From: JBKECY01 sp047975025
GTDB lineage: Bacteria > Bacillota > Clostridia > Lachnospirales > Lachnospiraceae
Reading direction: 5' to 3'
Length of the DNA: 64,000 nucleotides
Assembly (NCBI GenBank): GCA_047975025.1
Contig: JBKECY010000020.1
Span: 1-64,000 of the forward strand
Position 1 is the first letter of the stretch. Each line of letters starts with the position of its first letter. The position numbers were made by a program, and so were the translations under genes. This document shows positions 35,338 through 44,303 of the stretch, in pieces. Under the pieces are notes generated by a model that did no database searches, was not told the DNA's origin, and was given only the letters and a program-made list of their open reading frames with translations.

Positions 35338-36768
35338 TTACAGAATGTTTTTTAAGATTTCTGTAACTTTGGCCGGATTCGCTTTGCCCTGCATTGCTTT
35401 CATCGTCTGTCCTACAAGGAATCCTATCGCTTTTTCTTTGCCGCTTCTGTAATCTGCCACAGACTGCGGATTCGCCGCAACGATTTCTTCGATAGTCCGG
35501 CGCAGTGCGTCTTCGTCATTGACCATCACAAGCCCTTTTTCCTGTACATAGCGGGCAGGGTCTATATCTTCCTCAAAGACATGAACGAACACTTCCTTAG
35601 CCACATTGCTGTTAATCGTGCCTGCTTCCGTAAGTTCAACCAGCTTGGCAAGATTCTCAGGCGAGAAGCGAATGTCCTCCGGCTCCTGGTTGTGCTCCTT
35701 TAATAAACGCAGCGTTTCGACCATCAGCCAGTTAGAAACCTTCTTGGGCTTGTGGCAAAGGGCTGCGGCCGCCTCAAAAAGATCTGACATTTTTTTGGAG
35801 TTCGTAATAATTTGTGCATCATACTGCGGGATATCAAACTCCTTTTCATAACGCAGCAGTTTTTCTGCACGCAGCTCAGGCTGGCGCTTGCGCACCTCGT
35901 CTAGCCAGGCATCGCTGATCTGGACAGGTACAAGATCCGGGTCTGGGAAATAACGGTAATCCTGAGCATCTTCTTTGGAGCGCATGGCATAGGAGCATTC
36001 ATTGGCATCGTCCCAGCGGCGGGTTTCCTGCACAACACTGTTTCCATCCTCCAGAAGCTCTGTCTGCCGAATCATTTCACCTTCAATCGCTCTTGCGATT
36101 GCTTTAAAGGAGTTCAGGTTCTTCATCTCTGTACGGGTTCCAAAGGTGTCGCTGCCCACTTCCCGAATCGACAGATTCACATCTGCTCTCATGGAACCCT
36201 CGTTTAATTTACAGTCGGAGGCTCCGAGATACTGTATGATCAGCCGTAGTTTTTCCAGGTAGGCAATGACCTCCTCTGCGCTTCTCATATCCGGTTCGGA
36301 AACAATTTCGATGAGCGGCACACCGCTTCTGTTATAATCAACCAGCGAGCAGTTCTCCCACTCGTCGTGAATCAGCTTTCCAGCATCTTCTTCCATATGA
36401 ATTTCGTGGATACCGATCTTCTTGGTACCCTGTTCCGTAGTGATCTCGACCCAGCCGTCATGGCAGATGGGCAGATATAACTGCGAAATCTGATAGTTCT
36501 GCGGGTTGTCCGGGTAAAAGTAATTCTTTCTGTCGAATTTGCAGTACTGGTGGATAGCACAGTTAGTTGCAAGGCCTACGGAAAGTGCATACTCGACCAC
36601 CTGCTTGTTGAGCACAGGCAAGGACCCCGGCATGCCGGTACATACCGGGCAGGTATGCGTATTGACCGCAGCCCCGAATTCCGTAGAACAGCCGCAGAAA
36701 ATCTTAGTACGGGTAGCGAGCTCCACATGTACCTCCAGTCCAATGACTGTTTCGTATGATTGTGCCAT
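35338..36768 (-). CDS. gatB: Asp-tRNA(Asn)/Glu-tRNA(Gln) amidotransferase subunit B
   Basis: GatB holds the misacylated tRNA and phosphorylates it for amidation. The 476-residue protein starts with YETVIGLEVHVELAT, has CVCTGMPG-type cysteines (CPVCTGMPG), the DYNRSGVPLIEIVSEPD motif and a C-terminal YqeY-like tail domain. It follows gatA by 2 bp and ends the gatCAB operon. Its presence implies that the organism makes Gln-tRNA, and perhaps Asn-tRNA, indirectly. Confidence 0.97.
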   Translation of the reverse strand: MAQSYETVIGLEVHVELATRTKIFCGCSTEFGAAVNTHTCPVCTGMPGSLPVLNKQVVEYALSVGLATNCAIHQYCKFDRKNYFYPDNPQNYQISQLYLPICHDGWVEITTEQGTKKIGIHEIHMEEDAGKLIHDEWENCSLVDYNRSGVPLIEIVSEPDMRSAEEVIAYLEKLRLIIQYLGASDCKLNEGSMRADVNLSIREVGSDTFGTRTEMKNLNSFKAIARAIEGEMIRQTELLEDGNSVVQETRRWDDANECSYAMRSKEDAQDYRYFPDPDLVPVQISDAWLDEVRKRQPELRAEKLLRYEKEFDIPQYDAQIITNSKKMSDLFEAAAALCHKPKKVSNWLMVETLRLLKEHNQEPEDIRFSPENLAKLVELTEAGTINSNVAKEVFVHVFEEDIDPARYVQEKGLVMVNDEDALRRTIEEIVAANPQSVADYRSGKEKAIGFLVGQTMKAMQGKANPAKVTEILKNIL

Positions 36769-36770
36769 GC

Positions 36771-38237
36771 TTACTCTCCCCCTTTCAATACAGGTGCCTG
36801 GTACGATCTCGTCTGCTCGAACGCATAAGCGGTCTGTATCATTTTATTCTCCTGAAAACAATCGCTGATCAGCTGTACACCAATCGGCAGTCCCTGTGCG
36901 TCAGTTCCGCAGGGCAGTGTCATCGCCGGCAGGCCCGCCAGATTCACAGAGATTGTATAAATATCCCCCAAATACATTTTGAGCGGATCGCTTAAGGACT
37001 CTCCCAGCCGGGGCGCTGTCGTCGGCGCTGCCGGTCCCAGAATCACATCGTACGATGCGAACGCTTTGTCGAACGCCCCTTTGATCAGCGCTTTGGTACG
37101 CAGTGCTTTCAGATAATAGGCATCATAATACCCAGAGCTAAGCACAAATGAGCCAAGCATGATACGGCGTTTTACTTCGGCACCGAATCCCTCCGAACGG
37201 CTTTTTTTATACAGACTGTGCAGTCCATCATACTCTTCTGTCCGATAGCCGTACTTGATTCCGTCAAATCTGGACAGATTCGAACTTGCTTCTGCGGATG
37301 CGATAACATAATAGGCCGGAATGGCATATTCTACCAGACTCAAATCAAATTCTTCTACGATGGCACCCTTATCTTCTAATACTTTGGCTGCCGCCAGAAC
37401 GGCAGTTTTCACCTCGGCAGACAGGCCTTCTCCAAAATAATCTCTGGGAATACCGATGCGCATTCCTCTGACATCGTCTGCCAACGCTTTAGTAAAATCA
37501 TAGGCATCACGCGGAACGCTTGTACTATCTAACGCATCATGCCCTGCTATGATCTCCAGAATGGTCGCACAGTCTGTGACATCCTTTGCCACAGGTCCGA
37601 TCTGGTCAAGGGAAGAACCGTATGCAATGAGTCCCCTGCGGGACACCGTACCATACGTCGGTTTGATTCCTGTAACACCGCAAAACGAGCTTGGCTGGCG
37701 GATGGAGCCGCCGGTATCCGAGCCAAGTGCATAAAAGCACTCATTGGCCGCTACTGCGGCACAGGAACCACCCGAAGAGCCACCGGGCACATGCTGGATA
37801 TTCCAGGGGTTTTTTGTCACTTTATAGGCCGAGGTCTCCGTCGTACTGCCCATGGCGAATTCATCCATATTGGTTTTTCCCAGAATGATGGCGCCTGCCT
37901 CCTCAAGCCGTTCCACTGCCTGTGCCGTATCCGCAGGCAGATAATTATGCAGCATTTTGGAACTGCAGGTAGTCAGCAGTCCTTTTGTTGTCATATTATC
38001 TTTAATCGCCACAGGTACACCGGCAAGAGGTCCTTGCAGACGGCCTGCGGTAATAGCCTCCTGCACCTCGCCCGCACGCTTCAACGCACGCTCAGCATCT
38101 ACTGTCACATAACAGTTATAGGTGGCATCGTATGTTGCAATCTGCTGTAAAGCCGCTTGTGTCGCTTCCACAGCTGATATCTCGCGGCGGCGGATCTTAC
38201 TTCCGACACCGACTGCAGTTTCCTTCAAAAAATCCAT
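36771..38237 (-). CDS. gatA: Asp-tRNA(Asn)/Glu-tRNA(Gln) amidotransferase subunit A
   Basis: Amidase-signature glutaminase that provides ammonia to GatB. The 488-residue protein has the catalytic Lys in VPVAIKDN, the cis-Ser in GGSSGGS and the nucleophile Ser in GSDTGGSIRQPSSF. The ATG at 38237 lies 14 bp after gatC, with AGGAGG upstream. Middle gene of gatCAB. Confidence 0.97.
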   Translation of the reverse strand: MDFLKETAVGVGSKIRRREISAVEATQAALQQIATYDATYNCYVTVDAERALKRAGEVQEAITAGRLQGPLAGVPVAIKDNMTTKGLLTTCSSKMLHNYLPADTAQAVERLEEAGAIILGKTNMDEFAMGSTTETSAYKVTKNPWNIQHVPGGSSGGSCAAVAANECFYALGSDTGGSIRQPSSFCGVTGIKPTYGTVSRRGLIAYGSSLDQIGPVAKDVTDCATILEIIAGHDALDSTSVPRDAYDFTKALADDVRGMRIGIPRDYFGEGLSAEVKTAVLAAAKVLEDKGAIVEEFDLSLVEYAIPAYYVIASAEASSNLSRFDGIKYGYRTEEYDGLHSLYKKSRSEGFGAEVKRRIMLGSFVLSSGYYDAYYLKALRTKALIKGAFDKAFASYDVILGPAAPTTAPRLGESLSDPLKMYLGDIYTISVNLAGLPAMTLPCGTDAQGLPIGVQLISDCFQENKMIQTAYAFEQTRSYQAPVLKGGE

Positions 38238-38251
38238 CTGCTATTGTCCTC

Positions 38252-38545
38252 CTATTCGACCGTCTTCGGAACCTTGAACATTCCATCTTTTTGTTCCGGG
38301 GCATTTGAGAGAATTGCTTCCCGGTCATCCTGGTTCACCACAACATCTTCGCGGAACACATTATGTACCGGAAACACATGGGACATGGGCTCTACACCGG
38401 AGGTATCCAGTTCATTTAGTTTGTCAATATAATCCAGCATCCGTCCCATATCCTTTTTGGCTTCTTCTTTTTCGGCATCCGATAATTCCAGCTTAGCCAA
38501 TATACCTACATATTCAATTGTTTCATCACTGATTGTGTTGGCCAT
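38252..38545 (-). CDS. gatC: Asp-tRNA(Asn)/Glu-tRNA(Gln) amidotransferase subunit C
   Basis: GatC, 97 residues, wraps and stabilises the GatA-GatB interface. It begins MANTISDETIEYVGILAKL and has the LSDAEKE....LDYIDKL helices and the DTSGVEP turn of the family. The start at 38545 follows AAGGAAGG; a frame 39 residues longer would run through the T-box terminator and is rejected. First gene of the T-box-controlled gatCAB operon. Confidence 0.95.
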   Translation of the reverse strand: MANTISDETIEYVGILAKLELSDAEKEEAKKDMGRMLDYIDKLNELDTSGVEPMSHVFPVHNVFREDVVVNQDDREAILSNAPEQKDGMFKVPKTVE

Positions 38546-38582
38546 TTCTATCCTTCCTTTCTTGGCACAGTTCCTGTCAAGC

Positions 38583-38728
38583 AAAAAATCCCACCTCAGA
38601 TACATAGGAACATGTATCCGGGGCGGGACTGTATCTAACGACTCCCGCGGTACCATCCGCATTTTTCAGATCCGCATCCTACTTTGTTCACAGTACGCAC
38701 TCCCTGAGGCACGCCCGTTCATCTGGTA
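38583..38728 (-). ncRNA. T-box riboswitch upstream of gatCAB, putative Glu/Asn two-codon type
   Basis: On the minus strand the T-box core GGATGGTACCGCGGGAGT (38643-38660) is followed by a terminator whose 17-bp arms (38589-38605 and 38612-38628) pair at all but one position and lead into six T. Antiterminator and terminator overlap through the GCGGGA/TCCCGC segment. Upstream, a small hairpin TACT/AGTA (about 38679-38694) exposes GTGAACAA. GAA (Glu) and AAC (Asn) overlap there by one base, at 38686-38689. The part 5' of the core is only about 65-70 nt, so Stem I is short or atypical. T-box identity is firm; the specifier is inferred. Confidence 0.87.
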
Positions 38729-38731
38729 AAA

Positions 38732-38760
38732 ATGGTAGCATACTTAACATCGCTTTGCAA
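38732..38760 (-). promoter_or_regulatory. Promoter of the T-box/gatCAB operon
   Basis: Minus strand: TTGCAA (38755-38760), 17 bp spacer, TACCAT (38732-38737), just after the dapL stop. It gives a leader of about 180 nt. Confidence 0.6.
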
Positions 38761-38773
38761 GTCCTTTTGGCAT

Positions 38774-39988
38774 TTACAGACCGCGGATTCTCTCCATGGC
38801 AGCCACCGTATTCTCATACGTTCCAAATGCTGTCAGGCGGAAGTATCCCTCACCGCTTGGCCCAAAGCCTGAGCCCGGTGTACCCACAACAGCTACTTCT
38901 TTGAGCAGATAGTCAAAGAAGTCCCAGGAGCTCATCTGATCTGGTGTCTTCAGCCAGATATACGGTGCGTTAATCCCACCGGATACCGTATAGCCTGCCG
39001 CCTTTAATCCGTCGTAGATGGTCTTGGCATTATTCATATAATAAGCAACCTGCTCTGTCAGCTGCGCTTTGCCCTCGGGTGTGTAGGTGGCGGCTCCCGC
39101 CTTTTGTACGATGTAAGGCGCTCCGTTGTACTTAGTACCGTGGCGTCTTGCCCACAGACTATGAAGTGTGGTATCACCTGCTTTGATCTCTTTTGGAATC
39201 ACAGTATACCCCAGACGCACGCCTGTAAATCCTGCGTTTTTGGAATAGCTTTTTAACTCAATTGCGCAGGTACGTGCTCCTTCGCACTCATAGATTGAGT
39301 GCGGTACGTCTTCCTCCGAAATATACGCCTCATAGGCAGCATCATAGATGATGACTGCGCCCACTTTATTCGCATAGTCGACCCATTCCTGCAACTGCGC
39401 TTTTGTGATGGTCGAGCCTGTGGGATTATTCGGAAAGCACAGATAGATAATATCCGGTGTCTGTGTCGGCAGCTGGGGTGCAAAATTATTCTCTGCCGTA
39501 CATGGCATATAAATAACATCACTCCATTTCTCCGTCTGGGCATCATAGCTTCCTGTACGTCCCGCCATAACATTGGTATCTACGTAGACCGGATAGACCG
39601 GGTCGCATACGGCAATCGTATTATCCACGCTGAAAATCTCCTGGATATTACCCGAATCACATTTTGCTCCATCCGATACAAAGATTTCATCGGCGGCCAC
39701 CTGGCATCCACGATCCGCATAATCATTTTTTGCAATTGCATCTCGCAGGAATTCATACCCTAAGTCCGGCGCATACCCATGAAATGTCTCTGCCGAAGCC
39801 ATGTCATCCACTGCCTGATGCAGCGCACTGATGACGGAAGGTACCAATGGCTGTGTCACATCACCAATACCGAGTCGGATCAGCTTCGTATCCGGATTGG
39901 CCTCCGTAAAAGCGTTCACTTTCTTAGCAATTGTTGAAAACAGGTAACTTCCGGGTAATTTCAGATAATTGTCATTGATTTTAAACAT
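38774..39988 (-). CDS. dapL: LL-diaminopimelate aminotransferase
   Basis: DapL makes LL-diaminopimelate from tetrahydrodipicolinate in one step, bypassing the succinylase and acetylase routes. The 404-residue class I/II aminotransferase starts MFKINDNYLKLPGSYLF, contains RLGIGDVTQPL, YLCFPNNPTG and the PLP-Lys segment ELKSYSKNAGFTGVRLG. The ATG at 39988 follows GGGAGGAAG by a few bases; a TTG five codons earlier overlaps that site. It is directly followed in the pathway by dapF, encoded 36 bp upstream. Confidence 0.95.
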   Translation of the reverse strand: MFKINDNYLKLPGSYLFSTIAKKVNAFTEANPDTKLIRLGIGDVTQPLVPSVISALHQAVDDMASAETFHGYAPDLGYEFLRDAIAKNDYADRGCQVAADEIFVSDGAKCDSGNIQEIFSVDNTIAVCDPVYPVYVDTNVMAGRTGSYDAQTEKWSDVIYMPCTAENNFAPQLPTQTPDIIYLCFPNNPTGSTITKAQLQEWVDYANKVGAVIIYDAAYEAYISEEDVPHSIYECEGARTCAIELKSYSKNAGFTGVRLGYTVIPKEIKAGDTTLHSLWARRHGTKYNGAPYIVQKAGAATYTPEGKAQLTEQVAYYMNNAKTIYDGLKAAGYTVSGGINAPYIWLKTPDQMSSWDFFDYLLKEVAVVGTPGSGFGPSGEGYFRLTAFGTYENTVAAMERIRGL

Positions 39989-40024
39989 GTTTCTTCCTCC
40001 CAAGTATGTATTGTATTACGTAAT

Positions 40025-40864
40025 TCAAAGAGTGATTTCACCTTCGAAGACAGTGGTAGCACTGCCCGTCATATAAACGTTATCCGCCTTGCGGTCCCAG
40101 ACGATGTTCAGATCACCGCCTAACAGTCTGACTGTCACTTCTTCTTTCGTATAGCCGTTTAAGATCGCTGCGACAGCGGCCGCACAAGCACCGGTTCCGC
40201 AGGCAAGCGTCTCACCGGTTCCCCGCTCCCATACGCGCATCTGCAGTGTGTGGTCATCCAGCACTTTGACAAATTCAGCATTGACACGCTCAGGAAATGC
40301 TTTGTCGAATTCAAAGAGCGGACCGGTCTTCTCGATCCGGACTGCTTCCACATCATCGACAAACACGACTGCATGCGGATTCCCCATAGAAACGCCCGTC
40401 ATGGAATATACGGTTCCATCTATGGTAATCGGCTGTCCGAGAACCTGTTCGTTCTCACTTACAATCGGAATCTTCTCAGCTTGCAGCTGCGGAGTCCCCA
40501 TATTGACGCGTACAGCGGCAACTTGTCCATCTTGTACGGTAAGCTCGAGTGTCTTCACTCCGTCACCTGTCAGAATCCTAAGTTCTGTCTGTTGTGTCAG
40601 TCCTTTATCATATACGAATTTAGCAACACAGCGGATACCATTCCCGCACATATTACTTTTTGACCCATCTGCATTATACATGACCATTTCAAAATCTGCA
40701 ACGTCATCTGTGACCGGCTTAATTAAAATCAACCCGTCCGAACCGATTCCGAAGTGGCGGTCTGACACTTTAATTGCCGCAGCCACCGGGTCCGTCACAG
40801 TTTCCCGGGCACAATCCACATACACATAGTCATTTCCTATTCCATGCATTTTAGTAAATTTCAT
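40025..40864 (-). CDS. dapF: Diaminopimelate epimerase
   Basis: Converts LL- to meso-diaminopimelate for lysine and peptidoglycan. The 279-residue protein starts MKFTKMHGIGNDYVY and contains both catalytic cysteines in NMCGNGIRC and LACGTGACA. AGGAGAG precedes the ATG. It lies 38 bp after the ANTAR gene and 36 bp before dapL; the three probably share a transcript. Confidence 0.97.
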   Translation of the reverse strand: MKFTKMHGIGNDYVYVDCARETVTDPVAAAIKVSDRHFGIGSDGLILIKPVTDDVADFEMVMYNADGSKSNMCGNGIRCVAKFVYDKGLTQQTELRILTGDGVKTLELTVQDGQVAAVRVNMGTPQLQAEKIPIVSENEQVLGQPITIDGTVYSMTGVSMGNPHAVVFVDDVEAVRIEKTGPLFEFDKAFPERVNAEFVKVLDDHTLQMRVWERGTGETLACGTGACAAAVAAILNGYTKEEVTVRLLGGDLNIVWDRKADNVYMTGSATTVFEGEITL

Positions 40865-40902
40865 ATGTTCTCTCCTTACTATAAAAGCTCATGCACACTT
40901 TT

Positions 40903-41454
40903 CTAGCTGTTTCCCATAAGGGTAAGCAGCATTTTTGCGGTTTCTACCATATCATTACCGCTGTCCATACTTGCTTTTTGTATATATCTGTGCGCCTCTT
41001 CTTCTGTCATATCATTGCGCTCCATCAGCATTTTTTTGACCGTTTCGATGGTCTGCTTGTCCTTAGGGCTTCGTTCCTGTCCCTTGGCCTTCCTTTTTTT
41101 CTTCTGGCGGGCCTGGGCATAGAGCATCATGTTGATTGTCTCGAGCAATTCATGGACTTTCAATGGCATCCTGACCGTAAGAATACCGCTCATATCCGCA
41201 TCCATTATATTGTTCGAGGATGTCAAAAGCAGCATTTCCATGCGGGAGGGCAGATATTCCTTGAGTTCGGAATACATCATATCCGCAAGCCGGTACCCAC
41301 AAATGACGATGCCTTCAGCCAGGCCATCCGTATAATTAAGCGCCTGCGCTCCTGTGGTACAGGCCGCAATCACTGAGAACCCATTTCTCACCAGCAGATT
41401 ACGGATACTGTTCGCATCTTCAATTTTAGGAAATACTACGATGATTCCGCTCAT
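40903..41454 (-). CDS. ANTAR-domain RNA-binding antiterminator with pseudo-receiver
   Basis: A 183-residue regulator: an N-terminal receiver-like domain (about 1-110), a basic linker (RQKKKRKAKGQ) and a C-terminal three-helix ANTAR domain (about 125-180) with the K-x-x-L-M-x-R...T-E-E-E-A-H-R-Y-I-Q signature. ANTAR proteins bind paired RNA hairpins and prevent termination, often of nitrogen genes. The receiver lacks the phosphoacceptor Asp: where D is expected the protein reads V-I-C-G-Y (50-54), and the N-terminal acidic pair is reduced. So control by phosphorylation is unlikely and a ligand or partner may be sensed. It follows glnA by 39 bp, so a role in nitrogen control is plausible. Confidence 0.85.
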   Translation of the reverse strand: MSGIIVVFPKIEDANSIRNLLVRNGFSVIAACTTGAQALNYTDGLAEGIVICGYRLADMMYSELKEYLPSRMEMLLLTSSNNIMDADMSGILTVRMPLKVHELLETINMMLYAQARQKKKRKAKGQERSPKDKQTIETVKKMLMERNDMTEEEAHRYIQKASMDSGNDMVETAKMLLTLMGNS

Positions 41455-41493
41455 GACACTTCCTCGTCTTTCATTGTATGTAGCTGTGCGAAA

Positions 41494-42825
41494 TTAATAT
41501 TTGTATAGATTGTTTTCAATCTCCCATGAAGTAACCTGAATTGTATATTCCTTCCATTCTTCTTTTTTAGCATCGATATACTGCTGTACCAGCTTTTTCC
41601 CAAGAACGCCGCAGATAAAGGAGTCTTTTTCAAGCTCGTTGACCGCCTCCAGGAGATTTCCGGGCAGGATTTCGATATGTGCCGCTTTACGCTCCGCCTC
41701 TGTCATATCTTCGATGTGTTTGACAATCGGCTCCGGAGATGCGATTTGCTTCTTGATTCCTTCAAGACCTGCCGCCAGACATACTGCCAGTACCAGGTAC
41801 GGATTGGCTGTGGAGTCCGGAGAACGCAGTTCAATTCGTGTCTCCTCTTTGCGGGACGCCGGAATTCTGGCTACCTGACTTCTGTTGTACATCGACCAGC
41901 CAATATATACAGGAGCCTCAAATCCCGGCACCAGACGTTTGTAGGAGTTGACCAGCGGATTGGCTACTGCGGTCACTGCTTTCATATGCTTTAGCAGACC
42001 ACCGATAAAGTAATGCGCGGTCTTGCTGAGTCCGTCTTCGCTTGTTTCATCCACGAAAGCGTTCTTGCCCTCCTTGGAAAGCGACATATTAATATGCATT
42101 CCGGAACCATCCACATCACATTTCGGCTTCGGCATAAAGGTCGCATGCAGTCCGTGGCGTTTGGCAATCGTCTTGACTGTCAGCTTCAATGTCATAATAT
42201 TGTCAGCCGCTTCAAGTGCCGAACCATATTTGAAATCTATCTCGTGCTGGGCAGGCGCGCTTTCGTGATGCGATGCCTCGATTTCAAATCCCATATCTTC
42301 AAGTGTCAGTACCATATCTCTACGGGCATTCTCTCCCATATCAATCGGTGCCATATCAAAATATCCGGCTGTTTCATGGGAAATCGTGGTAGGATTATTG
42401 TTGTCATCTACATGGTACAGGAAAAATTCGCATTCAGGACCCACATTAAATTCATACCCCAGCATCTCCGCATCCTTTAGCACTTTGCGCAGAATATAGC
42501 GGGGATCTGTCTCAAGCGGTGTCCGGTCTGAATAGTACAGGTTGCAAATCAACCGCGCCACCTTGCCCTGCTGCGGTCTCCATGGAAATATCTCAAACGT
42601 ATCAATATCCGGATACAGATACATATCTGTCAATTCCTCATTATTAAATCCCGCAATACTTGAGCAGTCGAACATGAACTCACAATCTAACACCTTCTCC
42701 ATCTGGCTGGCCGTAATTGCGATGTTCTTGAATACGCCAAAAATATCTGTGAATTGCAAGCGGATAAATTCTACGTCTTCTTCTTCAATCAGTTCCAGTA
42801 CATCTTTTTTTGTATACTTTCCCAT
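41494..42825 (-). CDS. glnA: Glutamine synthetase type I
   Basis: Forms glutamine from glutamate and ammonia. The 443-residue length is that of the short GSI-alpha form of Firmicutes, without the adenylylation loop. Motifs seen include FDCSSIAGF, GPECEFFLY, the GSGMHINMS metal-binding segment, NSYKRLVPGFEAP and RNRSQVARIP-like nucleotide site. GSI-alpha is feedback inhibited and in Bacillus interacts with GlnR/TnrA. AGGAG precedes the ATG. A leader of about 130 nt after the aspartase terminator contains an inverted repeat (42930-42954); no clear ANTAR double hairpin is seen. Confidence 0.97.
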   Translation of the reverse strand: MGKYTKKDVLELIEEEDVEFIRLQFTDIFGVFKNIAITASQMEKVLDCEFMFDCSSIAGFNNEELTDMYLYPDIDTFEIFPWRPQQGKVARLICNLYYSDRTPLETDPRYILRKVLKDAEMLGYEFNVGPECEFFLYHVDDNNNPTTISHETAGYFDMAPIDMGENARRDMVLTLEDMGFEIEASHHESAPAQHEIDFKYGSALEAADNIMTLKLTVKTIAKRHGLHATFMPKPKCDVDGSGMHINMSLSKEGKNAFVDETSEDGLSKTAHYFIGGLLKHMKAVTAVANPLVNSYKRLVPGFEAPVYIGWSMYNRSQVARIPASRKEETRIELRSPDSTANPYLVLAVCLAAGLEGIKKQIASPEPIVKHIEDMTEAERKAAHIEILPGNLLEAVNELEKDSFICGVLGKKLVQQYIDAKKEEWKEYTIQVTSWEIENNLYKY

Positions 42826-42962
42826 AGCATCTTTCTCCTATTCATTTTAGTATTCTGTTTTAGCAACATCCCTGTTCCTATCCCCTCATACCTTATCTGT
42901 ATCAAAGGATCTATCCCGAAACCAAATGTAAAGCTCAGGCACACACACAGCTTTCATGAAGT

Positions 42963-42995
42963 AAAAATGGGCCTTCTTTCGTAAAAGAACGCCCC
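42963..42995 (-). terminator. Terminator of the hydF-lyase operon
   Basis: Minus strand: GGGGCGTTCTTT and AAAGAAGGCCC form a stem with a TACG loop, followed by ATTTTT. It begins 5 bp after the lyase stop codon. Confidence 0.88.
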
Positions 42996-42999
42996 TGTT

Positions 43000-44301
43000 C
43001 TAGCCAAAATAATAGCAGTTTGCCTCGATTTTGTCAATCTCCTCTTCCGATAAAAGGCCTCTGGCCTCAACAACCTCGCGGATTGTTTTTCCTGTCTCCC
43101 ATACCTCACGTACGATCTTTGCGGCTTCTTCATAGCCGATATAGGGTGCCAGGGCAGTAGCCTCTACCGCTGAGGAAGCCAGGTGCTCTCGGCATTTGCC
43201 GGGATTCGGCTGCAACGTGGCGATGCACCGTTCGCGAAAGATACGAACCGTATCCGTCAGCAGTTCCAGACTTTCCAGCAGGGCATCGGCAATCAGCGGC
43301 AGAAATGCATTTAATTCAAAATTCCCATGCGCCGCCGCCATCGTAATGGCAGTGTCGTTCGCCATCACGCGAATTGCCACCTGTGTGGTCATCTCCGGAA
43401 TGACCGGGTTCACTTTCCCCGGCATCATGGTACTTCCCTTTTGCAGTTCCTGCAATGTGATTTCACCCAGCCCCCCTTTGGGGCCCGAATTCATGAGGCG
43501 CAGATCGGTGGAAATCTTCATTAGATTTACAGCCAGCGCTTTCAGCAATCCCGAAACTTCCGTAAATACATCCTGATTCTGCGTAATATCCATAGGATAT
43601 TCAGCTCTGGCCAGACCAATCTGAGTCATGTCCCGCAGGATTTCCAGCACCCGATAGGTATAGGCTCTGTCCGCATTGGCTCCGGTGCCTATGGCCGTAC
43701 CCCCGATGTTTACCTGACGAAGCCTTTCTTCTATCTTATAAATTCTCCAGCGGTCACGTGCAATGGCCTGCGCATAGGCACCAAATTCCTGCCCCAATGT
43801 CACCGGCATGGCATCCATCAACTGTGTCCTGCCTAATTTATAGACCTCTGCGAACTCCGTTTCCTTTTCCTGCAGCGTAGTCTGAAGCTTGGAGCATTCC
43901 TCACTAAGCAGGCGTACCATCTGTATGGTGGCAATCCGCAATGCCGTTGGGTAGACATCGTTCGTGGACTGTCCTTTGTTCACATCATCCAGCGGGCTTA
44001 CCTGCACTCCCTGTTCACCGGCAAGCTGTGCGATGACTTCGATCACATTCATATGTGTGGAAGTGCCGGCACCTCCTTGCAATGCCTGCAATCGAAATTT
44101 GTCATCCTGTCTTCCTTCTATAATCTCATGACATGCCAAAAGAATGGCATCCACTTTCTCGTTCTCCAGCAGATGCAATTCTTTATAGGTGGCCGCAGCC
44201 GCTTGTTTAATAGTGGCAATCGCATAGATTAGCCGGAGGTTCACATATCGTGCATGCAGGTCAAAATTCTCAAGTGCTTTTTGCGTTTCATTCTTTTCCA
44301 T
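43000..44301 (-). CDS. Aspartase/fumarase-family lyase linked to hydF
   Basis: A 433-residue member of the class II fumarase/aspartase superfamily. It has the signature GSTMMPGKVNP at about residues 285-295, the TSTHMNVIEV and KGQSTNDVYPTA motifs, and the HGNFELNAFLP helix, so the active-site residues are present. It most resembles aspartate ammonia-lyase (L-aspartate to fumarate plus ammonia). Unlike normal aspartases of about 465 residues, it starts at the ENF helix and lacks the 25-30 residue N-terminal segment (GxxxVPxxAYYGIQTLRA). It starts 2 bp after hydF. AspA-like genes recur in hydrogenase-maturation clusters, where ammonia supply for the azadithiolate bridge has been suggested; that role is inference here. 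Confidence 0.82.
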   Translation of the reverse strand: MEKNETQKALENFDLHARYVNLRLIYAIATIKQAAAATYKELHLLENEKVDAILLACHEIIEGRQDDKFRLQALQGGAGTSTHMNVIEVIAQLAGEQGVQVSPLDDVNKGQSTNDVYPTALRIATIQMVRLLSEECSKLQTTLQEKETEFAEVYKLGRTQLMDAMPVTLGQEFGAYAQAIARDRWRIYKIEERLRQVNIGGTAIGTGANADRAYTYRVLEILRDMTQIGLARAEYPMDITQNQDVFTEVSGLLKALAVNLMKISTDLRLMNSGPKGGLGEITLQELQKGSTMMPGKVNPVIPEMTTQVAIRVMANDTAITMAAAHGNFELNAFLPLIADALLESLELLTDTVRIFRERCIATLQPNPGKCREHLASSAVEATALAPYIGYEEAAKIVREVWETGKTIREVVEARGLLSEEEIDKIEANCYYFG

Positions 44302-44303
44302 AA

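Noticed and set aside
38546..38662. 39-residue N-terminal extension of GatC
   Set aside because: It is read from the T-box antiterminator and terminator; the downstream ATG gives a normal GatC.
42826..42962. ANTAR target (double hairpin) in the glnA leader
   Set aside because: Only a single AAAGCT/AGCTTT inverted repeat without a following T run is clear; the two hexaloop hairpins with A1/G4 were not found.
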